Source: an uncultured Clostridium sp. (GTDB lineage: Bacteria; Bacillota; Clostridia; Clostridiales; Clostridiaceae). Taken from it: a stretch of DNA of 12,395 nt. Shown here one piece after another: positions 7,601 through 12,395 of the stretch. The stretch lies in NCBI RefSeq assembly GCF_934754915.1, contig NZ_CAKVKB010000101.1:1-12395 (forward strand), given 5' to 3'. Each line of letters opens with the position of its first letter. Within the stretch, counting starts at the first letter, position 1. The notes beneath the pieces were generated by a model. That model was not told the origin of the DNA and ran no database searches. It worked only from the letters and a program-made list of their open reading frames with translations. The position numbers and the translations under genes are program-made.

Positions 7601-7767
7601 TGCCTTGTAGCTCAACACTTTCGTGACAGTGATCCACATATTATATGAATCCCCAGAAGCAGGCTTTAGCTTGACTTACTTCTTCGGCCATAGCACCTTT
7701 CAATATAACTCACAGTCTGCCAGACTCATTATATTTACTATTTACCACAGCACCTCTACCCCAGGTC
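7601..7767 (-). promoter_or_regulatory. Lysine riboswitch aptamer (L box)
   Basis: Read on the minus strand, the conserved L-box elements appear in order: GGTAGAGGTGC (7750-7760), a long P2 hairpin around GAGTCTGGCAGACTGTGAG, TGAAAGG (7696-7702), GCCGAAG (7682-7688), CTGGGG (7651-7656), then GAGCTAC (7607-7613), which closes P1 by pairing GTAG with CTAC. P4 (7631-7639 with 7643-7651, 9 pairs including G-U) and P5 (CACT/AGTG, 7616-7631) also form. The order and spacing align by eye with the known B. subtilis lysC leader. Lysine binding should stabilise P1 and favour the terminator at 7479-7510, turning lysA off. The placement directly before lysA fits. Exact aptamer ends are approximate. A short plus-strand reading frame opposite it is not a gene. 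Confidence 0.93.
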
Positions 7768-7801
7768 ATTTATATTACCATATTATTCAACTATTACAAA
7801 T

Positions 7802-7829
7802 ATGATACCACATTTTAAAGTTAATTCAA
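7802..7829 (-). promoter_or_regulatory. Promoter of the lysA riboswitch leader
   Basis: On the minus strand TTGAAT (7824-7829) is followed after 16 bases by TATCAT (7802-7807), which is preceded by TGG, an extended -10. Transcription would start near 7795, about 28 bases before the aptamer, giving a leader of about 434 bases. Position and motif quality agree. Confidence 0.6.
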
Positions 7830-7833
7830 TACC

Positions 7834-7863
7834 TTTTAAATTATTAAAATATTAAATTTAAAA
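7834..7863 (-). terminator. Weak all-AT hairpin after the TIM-barrel gene
   Basis: TTTTAAATT (7834-7842) and AATTTAAAA (7855-7863) are perfect 9-base arms directly adjoining the stop codon of the TIM-barrel gene. The stem contains no G or C, so stability is low and the call is doubtful. It overlaps the upstream edge of the lysA promoter region. No better terminator is visible here. Confidence 0.25.
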
Positions 7864-8541
7864 TTATCTTGATCTATACACATCCATCAAATCGCCCATT
7901 ATGCTTGCAGATGTAGGTGGTGTAAACGTTATTGCATTTGCTCCAGCCTCAATAGTTTCTTTTATTGTTTCATCTGTTGGACCTCCTGTTGCTATTATAG
8001 GAAACTCTGGATACATTTTTCTTATGTTTCTTACAATCTTAGCTGTATTTTTTCCACCAGATACATTAAGTATTGTTGCTCCACTTTCTATTCTCTTTTT
8101 AATGTCCTCATCTTCTGAAATTACTGTGACTATAACAGGAATATCAATAGTATCTCTTATTTTCTCAATTATTTCATTACTTGTTGGTGCATTGACTACA
8201 ACCCCCATAGCCCCTTTAAATTCTGCATCAAGAGCTAAATTTACAACTCTTTTGCCTTGAGTAGTTCCTCCACCTACACCACAAAAAACAGGAACATCTG
8301 CTGTTGATACTAAAGCCTGAGTTATTATTGGCTGTGGTGTAAAAGGGTATACTGCTATAATAGCATCTGCATCTGAATTTTTTATTATTGCAACATCAGT
8401 ACTAAATAATAAAGATTTTATCCTTTTCCCAAAAATTTTTATTCCACTGCACTCCCTTATTATTTGGGGAACTTCTACAACACGCTTTCTCAACGCACCT
8501 GTTATTTCTGGTATAAACTTACTTTTTTTATTAGTATTCAT
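7864..8541 (-). CDS. Uncharacterised TIM-barrel (phosphate-binding barrel-like) protein
   Basis: A soluble 225-residue protein with an alternating beta/alpha pattern of a TIM barrel. Short glycine-rich strand ends stand out: VFCGVGGGTTQGKRV (85-99), ILNVSGGKN (157-165), IIATGGPTDETI (182-193) and AGANAITFTPPT (199-210). The late GG and AGA-Ala-Ile-Thr signatures resemble the phosphate-gripping loops of KDPG aldolase, thiamine-phosphate synthase and related barrels. I recall relatives in clostridial genomes labelled only as putative hydrolases; I cannot assign a substrate. GGAGGGGG lies about 6-9 bases before ATG, supporting the start. It has its own extended -10 promoter and faces a divergent operon across a gap with DnaA boxes. 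It is upstream of lysA on the same strand, but lysA has its own promoter and riboswitch, so a lysine link is not shown. Confidence 0.75.
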   Translation of the reverse strand: MNTNKKSKFIPEITGALRKRVVEVPQIIRECSGIKIFGKRIKSLLFSTDVAIIKNSDADAIIAVYPFTPQPIITQALVSTADVPVFCGVGGGTTQGKRVVNLALDAEFKGAMGVVVNAPTSNEIIEKIRDTIDIPVIVTVISEDEDIKKRIESGATILNVSGGKNTAKIVRNIRKMYPEFPIIATGGPTDETIKETIEAGANAITFTPPTSASIMGDLMDVYRSR

Positions 8542-8596
8542 TCAATACCCCCTCCAATTTCTGTAACTAAATTATTTTACTAGTCAATCTAATCAT

Positions 8597-8605
8597 ATTA
8601 TATCA
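8597..8605 (-). promoter_or_regulatory. Extended -10 promoter of the TIM-barrel gene
   Basis: On the minus strand TGA-TATAAT (8597-8605) is a perfect -10 with the extended TG motif. No convincing -35 hexamer lies 16-18 bases upstream. Transcription should start near 8590, about 49 bases before the ATG. Three DnaA boxes lie just upstream of it (8638-8668). Confidence 0.55.
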
Positions 8606-8637
8606 TTTATTACAAATAAATTTATAATTATTATAAA

Positions 8638-8668
8638 TTATCCACATTATCCACAGCCCTTATCCACA
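8638..8668 (+). promoter_or_regulatory. DnaA box triplet (subcluster 1)
   Basis: Three exact TTATCCACA sites at 8638-8646, 8647-8655 and 8660-8668, all in the same orientation; the first two abut and the third follows after GCCC. TTATCCACA is the high-affinity consensus for DnaA in Bacillota and in E. coli. They lie about 50-80 bases upstream of the TIM-barrel transcription start. Confidence 0.85.
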
Positions 8669-8829
8669 TACCTGTTAATTTAATCGAAAAAATATAATCT
8701 GCTTTCAATTGTCATATCATTTATATTTTATGTTCTTTTATTGATATGTTAATAGATTTTTTTATATATTACTATTTTTATTGTTGAAATATATACTTTT
8801 TTACCCATAGAAATCTCTTATCTCAAGAG

Positions 8830-8859
8830 TTATCCACAGGTAAACTAATGTTATTCACA
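8830..8859 (+). promoter_or_regulatory. DnaA box pair (subcluster 2)
   Basis: TTATCCACA (8830-8838, exact) and TTATTCACA (8851-8859, allowed variant) have the same orientation and start 21 bases apart, two helical turns. The second ends 3 bases before the -35 element of the best plus-strand promoter candidate (8863-8868), so bound DnaA could contact RNA polymerase. Confidence 0.78.
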
Positions 8860-8862
8860 AAA

Positions 8863-8890
8863 TTTACATGCTTCAAATCATTGATATAAT
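8863..8890 (+). promoter_or_regulatory. Main promoter candidate of the HAAS-DUF4097 operon
   Basis: TTTACA (8863-8868, one mismatch) is followed after 16 bases by a perfect TATAAT (8885-8890) with the extended TGA motif before it. Transcription should start near 8897, giving a leader of about 250 bases. DnaA boxes flank it on both sides. Confidence 0.55.
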
Positions 8891-8904
8891 GCCATTCGTA
8901 ATTA

Positions 8905-8913
8905 TTTGACAAA
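8905..8913 (-). promoter_or_regulatory. Possible Spo0A box
   Basis: The minus strand reads TTTGTCAAA, a full match to the B. subtilis Spo0A consensus TTTGTCRAA. It lies just after the predicted start of the main operon promoter and between DnaA boxes, where binding would be expected to repress. A single 9-base AT-rich match can arise by chance in DNA of this composition. Confidence 0.35.
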
Positions 8914-8919
8914 AAGTTA

Positions 8920-8948
8920 TTAACATTTTTATCCACAACATCTATGAT
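8920..8948 (+). promoter_or_regulatory. Second promoter candidate with DnaA box in its spacer
   Basis: TTAACA (8920-8925) and TATGAT (8943-8948), each one mismatch from consensus, are 17 bases apart. An exact DnaA box (8929-8937) lies wholly within the spacer, so DnaA binding would block RNA polymerase. A third and weaker possibility is TTGTTT/TATACT at 9048-9053 and 9071-9076. Confidence 0.45.
8929..8937 (+). promoter_or_regulatory. DnaA box (subcluster 3) with two near-matches
   Basis: An exact TTATCCACA. One-mismatch neighbours are TTATTAACA (8917-8925) and, on the minus strand, TTATCCATA (8948-8956). A T-rich stretch (8962-8987) follows. The orientation is the same as in the other two subclusters. 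Confidence 0.75.
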
Positions 8949-9145
8949 ATGGATAAAAATGATATTTTTATTTTTTAATTTTTTCTTAACAAACACTGAA
9001 GTTACTTTTAAACAACTTAATAAATAATTAAATTGACTCTCTATATATTGTTTTGTTCAAATTATTATCATATACTAAAAAACGAAGATTATAGAAAATT
9101 ATTCAATAAATAAATTTAAAAATAAGTTACTATGGAGGTTTTAAG

Positions 9146-9877
9146 ATGACTCAGCATGAATTTTTTGATATTCTCATGGATGAACTTAAAGAGCTGCCCG
9201 AATTAAAACTTCAAGAAATAATATCTTTTTATGAAAATAAAATTTTATCTGAAACTTCTTTAGGAAAAAGTGAAGATGAAATTATAGAAAGTTTTGGCAA
9301 TCCTCATTTAATCGGTCTTAAATATAAAAATAATGAATTTAATAATGAAGCATTTAACTATCAAAAAGACGTATGCTCTCCTATAAATTCAAATAATAAC
9401 ACATTAGATATAAATAGTATAAATAATTTAAATAATCAACAAAACAATATAACTTATATACAACCAATTACTGTAACAGATGAAAACACTTCAGAATTCA
9501 AAAAACATGAAGAAAATAGTATATATTCTTCTCCTTATGTTAACAAGATTCTAAAAATATGCATTTTAATATTAGGTCTTATAATATTTTCTCCAATATT
9601 CACAAGTATTGCAGGAATGCTTATGGGACTTTTGGGCATTGCTTTGAGCATATTGTTTGGAAGTATAGGATTGCTTATAGGAGGAACATTTACAAGCCTT
9701 GTAAATTCACCTGAGATCCCTCAGTTTATTGCTAATTTCCCATATCCAGTGCTAATATTATTTTCTCTTGGTTCTATTTGTATATCTATACTTTTGGGAA
9801 TTATATTTTACTATTCATGTAAGTTTTTCTTAAAATTATTTCTAAGGCTCTTTAGATTTTTCAAATCCAAAGTCTAA
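9146..9877 (+). CDS. HAAS/DUF1700 domain membrane protein
   Basis: A 243-residue protein with an N-terminal HAAS (DUF1700-type) domain at about 1-60, recognisable by the pattern ELKELPELKLQEIISFYENK followed by GKSEDEIIESFGNP. An Asn-rich, probably disordered linker (61-130) follows, then three hydrophobic segments (about 135-150, 152-182, 200-224) and a basic C-terminal tail. The HAAS domain therefore faces the cytoplasm if the tail does. The family is linked to PadR-type regulators and DUF4097 proteins in many Bacillota; its biochemical role is unknown. GGAGG, 7 bases before ATG, supports the start. It is the first gene of an operon with the DUF4097 gene (12-base gap). No padR-like gene precedes it here, so regulation may rely on the DnaA-box-rich leader instead (inference). 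Confidence 0.85.
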   Translation: MTQHEFFDILMDELKELPELKLQEIISFYENKILSETSLGKSEDEIIESFGNPHLIGLKYKNNEFNNEAFNYQKDVCSPINSNNNTLDINSINNLNNQQNNITYIQPITVTDENTSEFKKHEENSIYSSPYVNKILKICILILGLIIFSPIFTSIAGMLMGLLGIALSILFGSIGLLIGGTFTSLVNSPEIPQFIANFPYPVLILFSLGSICISILLGIIFYYSCKFFLKLFLRLFRFFKSKV

Positions 9878-9889
9878 AGGAGGATTTTT

Positions 9890-10816
9890 ATGAGCAGAAA
9901 ATTTATTCCAATTAAAATGAAAATTTTTATTCTAATTTTAATTATTTTATCTATTGTATTTTATGCTTCAGGATGCATTCTACTTGTTCAAAGCAATTAC
10001 AATCTTTCAGATTATTCTGATGAATTTAATTTTAATGAAGATTCCTTTAAATTCAATTTTAATGATACTTTTTTAAATTTCACTAATTCATATTCTTCTT
10101 ATGATTATGATATTAATAACACGATATCAGAAATAGATTTCAATATGAGTTCACAAAATTTAAAGTTCATAACTTCAAAGAACAACACTTTAAATATAAA
10201 AATAAATAGTTTTTCATCATCATCTTCCAAATTAAATTTAATTACAAACAATAATAGAATGACTTTCTCCTCTACTGCGGATATTTCTGATGATGCTGAA
10301 ATAATTGTAAATATGCCTTCTGATTGTCTGAATAAAATAACTCTAAAAATTACTACAAGCAGTGGTGACATTGATATAAAAGGACTTTCAGCAAATGCAG
10401 TAAATGCTTCAAGCGCCAGTGGCGATGTTTACTTTGACAAATGTAATGTAAATTATCTATCTTGTTCATCTTCAAGTGGTGATATTTATTTAAACTCTAT
10501 AAATTCATATATGGAAACAAACTTATCATCTCTATCAGGTTCAATAAGTGGTGATGGAAATTTCTCTGTACTTACTTCAAAAACATCTTCAGGCGATATG
10601 GATATAAGTATAAATAATAAGCTTGATAATACATTTTTGGCTTCTTCTTCTGGCGATATAAGCTTAATAATTCCTTCTGAATGCGACTACAATACAAATT
10701 TCAGCACCTTATCAGGAGAATTAACCAGTTCCAAAAATACCTTAAAAAATGGTGATATGTCTAAAACAATCAATGTAAATACTTCTAGTGGTAACTTATG
10801 TATAGATTTAATATAA
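9890..10816 (+). CDS. DUF4097 family surface protein with SSGD beta-solenoid repeats
   Basis: A 308-residue protein with a short basic N terminus and a hydrophobic segment (12-33), best read as a membrane anchor; YASGC (25-29) is a borderline lipobox, so a lipoprotein is possible. The rest is predicted to lie outside the cell. A Ser/Asn/Asp-rich region (40-150) leads into about eight imperfect repeats around an S-x-SGD motif (glycines near 159, 178, 197, 217, 235, 255, 276, 301), mostly 18-21 residues apart. This fits the DUF4097 putative adhesin family, expected to form a right-handed beta-solenoid. AGGAGG lies 6 bases before ATG. It is translated from the operon with the HAAS protein, whose membrane part may organise or sense it (inference). 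The ligand is unknown. The gene ends at a bidirectional terminator shared with the MCP gene. Confidence 0.85.
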   Translation: MSRKFIPIKMKIFILILIILSIVFYASGCILLVQSNYNLSDYSDEFNFNEDSFKFNFNDTFLNFTNSYSSYDYDINNTISEIDFNMSSQNLKFITSKNNTLNIKINSFSSSSSKLNLITNNNRMTFSSTADISDDAEIIVNMPSDCLNKITLKITTSSGDIDIKGLSANAVNASSASGDVYFDKCNVNYLSCSSSSGDIYLNSINSYMETNLSSLSGSISGDGNFSVLTSKTSSGDMDISINNKLDNTFLASSSGDISLIIPSECDYNTNFSTLSGELTSSKNTLKNGDMSKTINVNTSSGNLCIDLI

Positions 10817-10864
10817 AAAGATCTTTGTTATCCATAACCTGTTCAAAAATATAATTTCCTAGAA

Positions 10865-10901
10865 AAAAAGCTATTGGCTGCAATAAAACCAATAGCTTTT
10901 T
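10865..10901. terminator. Bidirectional terminator between DUF4097 and MCP genes
   Basis: Perfect 13-base arms (10865-10877 and 10889-10901) with an 11-base loop. The stem core GCTATTGG/CCAATAGC has an A tract before it and a T tract after it, so both strands give a hairpin plus U-run. It starts two bases after the MCP stop codon on the minus strand and 48 bases after the DUF4097 stop codon on the plus strand. Confidence 0.9.
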
Positions 10902-10903
10902 CA

Positions 10904-12181
10904 TTATCCAATTACAAATTTATTTACTATATCATTTAATTTTTTAGAGTCTTGTACACTCTTTTCCACTGAATCAAGAACTTTTTTCATAGAAGCATTA
11001 ACATTCCCTATATTATTCTTTATATTATTTGTACTTACTACTGTTTCTTCTGAATTTTTAGCTGTATTAGATATTGCTGAATTTACTTGTTCAATTGAAG
11101 ATGTAACAGTTTCTGACATATTTGATAATTGATTAGACATTGAATGTACAAATTCTCCATCCTTACTATACTGTTCTCCTATTTCACCATATTCATTTAA
11201 ATTTTCTCTTACATTATTATCAATAAACTTTAATACTTCACTGCTGTTTTTTGAAAGATTTTCAAATGCTGTTTTAACTTTTTCAATTGTATCCTGTATT
11301 GTTCCAACTGATGACGAAGATTCTTCTGCAAGTTTCCTTATTTCTTCTGCAACTACTGCAAATCCTTTTCCTGATTCACCTGCCCTTGCAGCTTCAATGG
11401 CTGCATTTAAAGCAAGGAGGTTTGTCTGTTCTGAAATGCCAGCTATAGCTTGTGCCATAACTTTAATTTCTTCAACAACTTTTGATTCTTCAATTGCTTC
11501 TTTTATACATTCTTCTTTTTCATGATATATGTTTTTAGTATTGCTTATAGCATGTTTACTACTTTTTAACACTGATTGTGCTCTCTCTTTTATTTTTTCT
11601 GAATTATCATTTCCACTTTCAGCTTTTTCTGATAATTCTTGCATGCTGGCTGATATCTCCTGAATAGAAGCATATATTTCTTCTACTGTGCCGCTATTTT
11701 CTTCTGCTGTTATATTTATTTTTTCTATATCTTTTTCTGTTCCTTCTAAATTCTTACTTAATTCATTTATTATTGTTGATAACTTTTCATTCAACAAAAG
11801 TACATTTTTTGTATTATCTATGCATAATTTTATAATTTCTCTCAAATTGTGTTGAGCCATATTTAAAGACTCTCCAATTGCCCCAAATTCATCATTAATG
11901 ACTATCTTAACATCCTGCGAAATATCAAAGTTGCTTATTCTGTCAGCCAATTCCTTTATCCTTCCTAAAGGTTTTAGTATGCTTATTGTTGTAAATAATA
12001 TCAATCCTCCTCCAATTACAATTGCAACACCTATTGATATTATTGTTACTGATTTGCTTGTTTTTAATCCAACACCTATAATGATTCCATTAATTATCAT
12101 AGCCATATAAACTAAGAATAATCTTACTCTGACAGTCTTGAAAAAATTAATATTGCTTCTCTCTTTTTCATTTAATTCCAT
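10904..12181 (-). CDS. Methyl-accepting chemotaxis protein without an extracellular sensor domain
   Basis: A 425-residue chemoreceptor that signals to the CheA-CheW complex. Two TM helices (about 21-39 and 45-68) are joined by only about five residues, leaving no extracellular ligand domain. A HAMP-like linker (69-121; PLGRIKELADRI) follows, then a long coiled-coil signalling domain with the conserved hairpin tip ISEQTNLLALNAAIEAARAGE (249-269) and GKGFAVVAEEIRKLAEES (271-288). Gln/Glu-rich helix faces flanking the tip are probable methylation regions. Signals may come from the membrane, the cytoplasm or partner receptors (inference). AAGGAGG, 7 bases before ATG, fixes the start. It is a single gene that ends at the bidirectional terminator. 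No chemotaxis or flagellar genes are nearby, and no sigma-D-type promoter was found upstream. Confidence 0.94.
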   Translation of the reverse strand: MELNEKERSNINFFKTVRVRLFLVYMAMIINGIIIGVGLKTSKSVTIISIGVAIVIGGGLILFTTISILKPLGRIKELADRISNFDISQDVKIVINDEFGAIGESLNMAQHNLREIIKLCIDNTKNVLLLNEKLSTIINELSKNLEGTEKDIEKINITAEENSGTVEEIYASIQEISASMQELSEKAESGNDNSEKIKERAQSVLKSSKHAISNTKNIYHEKEECIKEAIEESKVVEEIKVMAQAIAGISEQTNLLALNAAIEAARAGESGKGFAVVAEEIRKLAEESSSSVGTIQDTIEKVKTAFENLSKNSSEVLKFIDNNVRENLNEYGEIGEQYSKDGEFVHSMSNQLSNMSETVTSSIEQVNSAISNTAKNSEETVVSTNNIKNNIGNVNASMKKVLDSVEKSVQDSKKLNDIVNKFVIG

Positions 12182-12212
12182 ATAATTTCCTCCTTATTTG
12201 CATAGATATGTT

Positions 12213-12245
12213 CCAACATACAATGCAATGTATATTGTTTGTTGG
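12213..12245 (-). repeat. Inverted repeat in the MCP leader
   Basis: Arms 12213-12224 and 12234-12245 pair at 11 of 12 positions (one T-T mismatch) around a 9-base loop. The arms begin CCAACA and end TGTTGG. It lies 32 bases before the MCP start codon, upstream of the ribosome site. It could be a leader hairpin or a regulator site; no T-run follows it. Part of it overlaps the dispersed repeat. Confidence 0.45.
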
Positions 12246-12280
12246 ATGATGAAATTTTTACAAAATTTCTTTAATTTTAT
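12216..12280. repeat. Dispersed intergenic repeat, copy 4 (with mini-hairpin)
   Basis: An ACAATGCAATGTATATTG tract is followed by a block (12247-12276) matching 5066-5095 at 27 of 30 positions. GAAATTTT (12251-12258) and AAAATTTC (12262-12269) form a perfect 8-base hairpin with a 3-base loop. The following CTTTAATTTTAT (12269-12280) is identical to 47-58. Confidence 0.5.
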
Positions 12281-12324
12281 TTATAAAATTATATATAACA
12301 AAATATATGCAATATTTTCTGCTA

Positions 12325-12356
12325 CTTAAAATGTAATCAAATATAAACATTTTAAG
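12325..12356 (-). terminator. Hairpin at the right edge, possible terminator
   Basis: CTTAAAATGT (12325-12334) and ACATTTTAAG (12347-12356) are perfect 10-base arms around a 12-base loop. On the minus strand it starts 4 bases after a possible stop codon (12361-12363). The U tract after it is poor, so termination is only a possibility. Confidence 0.35.
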
Positions 12357-12360
12357 AATA

Positions 12361-12395
12361 TTACTGTTTCAATGTATCTGCTTTTGCTATTAAAG
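12361..12395 (-). CDS. Possible 3' end of an unidentified minus-strand gene
   Basis: One minus-strand frame entering from the right edge reads LIAKADTLKQ and then TAA (12361-12363). The peptide looks like an ordinary charged C terminus, and a hairpin follows 4 bases later, as expected after a gene. Only 11 codons are visible, so neither the identity nor the coding status can be decided. The other frames here give less protein-like peptides. Confidence 0.3.
   Translation of the reverse strand, partial: LIAKADTLKQ

Larger units (their letters stand above)
8542..9145. other. Divergent 604-base intergenic region with DnaA box cluster
   Basis: No gene is seen here. It contains the TIM-barrel promoter (8597-8605), six DnaA boxes, two to three candidate promoters for the plus-strand operon, a Spo0A-type box (8905-8913) and T-rich tracts (for example 8756-8790 and 8962-8987) that would melt easily. 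The gap is much longer than two ordinary divergent promoters need. I found no dnaA, dnaN or rpmH that would mark the main origin. Confidence 0.75.

Noticed and set aside
7479..7800. T-box leader or tRNA gene
   Set aside because: No T-box consensus sequence and no cloverleaf were found; the L-box elements fit in order.
7623..7805. A 60-codon plus-strand open frame opposite the lysA leader
   Set aside because: It is the complement of the lysine aptamer, whose conserved elements explain this sequence; no ribosome site precedes it.
7901..8260. A 119-codon plus-strand open frame
   Set aside because: Antisense to the TIM-barrel gene, which has a strong ribosome site and a coherent fold; the reverse frame does not.
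8542..9145. Chromosomal origin (oriC)
   Set aside because: DnaA boxes and T-rich tracts are present, but dnaA, dnaN and rpmH are absent and no clear DnaA-trio run follows the boxes. A DnaA-box cluster outside oriC is the more cautious reading.
10828..10836. TTATCCATA after the DUF4097 gene
   Set aside because: One mismatch to the DnaA box and isolated, so not listed as a site.
1..12395. CRISPR array, insertion sequence or prophage
   Set aside because: No evenly spaced direct repeats with unique spacers, no transposase or integrase motifs and no phage genes were seen.
12182..12395. Sigma-D (motility) promoter for the MCP gene
   Set aside because: No CCGATAT-like -10 with a TAAA -35 was found upstream on the minus strand, and no convincing sigma-A pair either.

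Overview
The window is AT-rich DNA from a low-GC Firmicute, most likely Clostridium sensu stricto (C. butyricum/C. beijerinckii-like; species cannot be fixed by eye). The signs are strongly A/T-biased codons, purine-rich AGGAGG-type ribosome binding sites, an L-box lysine riboswitch before lysA, a Bacillota-type signal peptidase I, a HelD-type helicase and an HAAS/DUF4097 pair. Nothing suggests phage, plasmid or insertion-sequence content; this looks like chromosomal backbone.

Layout. The minus strand carries, from high to low coordinates: the end of a possible unidentified gene at the right edge; an MCP chemoreceptor (10904-12181); an uncharacterised TIM-barrel protein (7864-8541); lysA (6066-7361) with a long riboswitch leader (about 7361-7795); lepB (5138-5659); a DUF3006 gene plus ftsH operon (4903 down to 2444); and helD (157-2313). 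The only plus-strand unit is a two-gene operon at 9146-10816 (HAAS/DUF1700 membrane protein, then a DUF4097 surface repeat protein). It converges on the MCP gene at a bidirectional terminator and diverges from the TIM-barrel gene across a 604-base gap.

How the genes work together. Most are independent units with their own promoters and terminators. FtsH (membrane protease), LepB (signal peptide removal) and HelD (clearing stalled RNA polymerase) are housekeeping functions. LysA makes lysine from meso-diaminopimelate, and its leader holds a lysine aptamer followed by an intrinsic terminator, so high lysine should stop transcription before the gene. HAAS and DUF4097 proteins are a recurring envelope-associated pair of unknown function.

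Most noteworthy: the divergent gap 8542-9145 holds five exact copies of the DnaA box TTATCCACA plus a TTATTCACA variant, all in the same orientation, although no dnaA or dnaN is nearby. They lie upstream of the TIM-barrel promoter and around two promoter candidates for the HAAS-DUF4097 operon, and a perfect Spo0A-type box sits among them. This may be a DnaA-titrating or DnaA-regulated locus outside oriC. A second theme is a degenerate dispersed repeat (TTGACAAT-rich tract, in two copies followed by a small hairpin) in four intergenic regions; one copy appears to supply the -35 element of the DUF3006-ftsH promoter.
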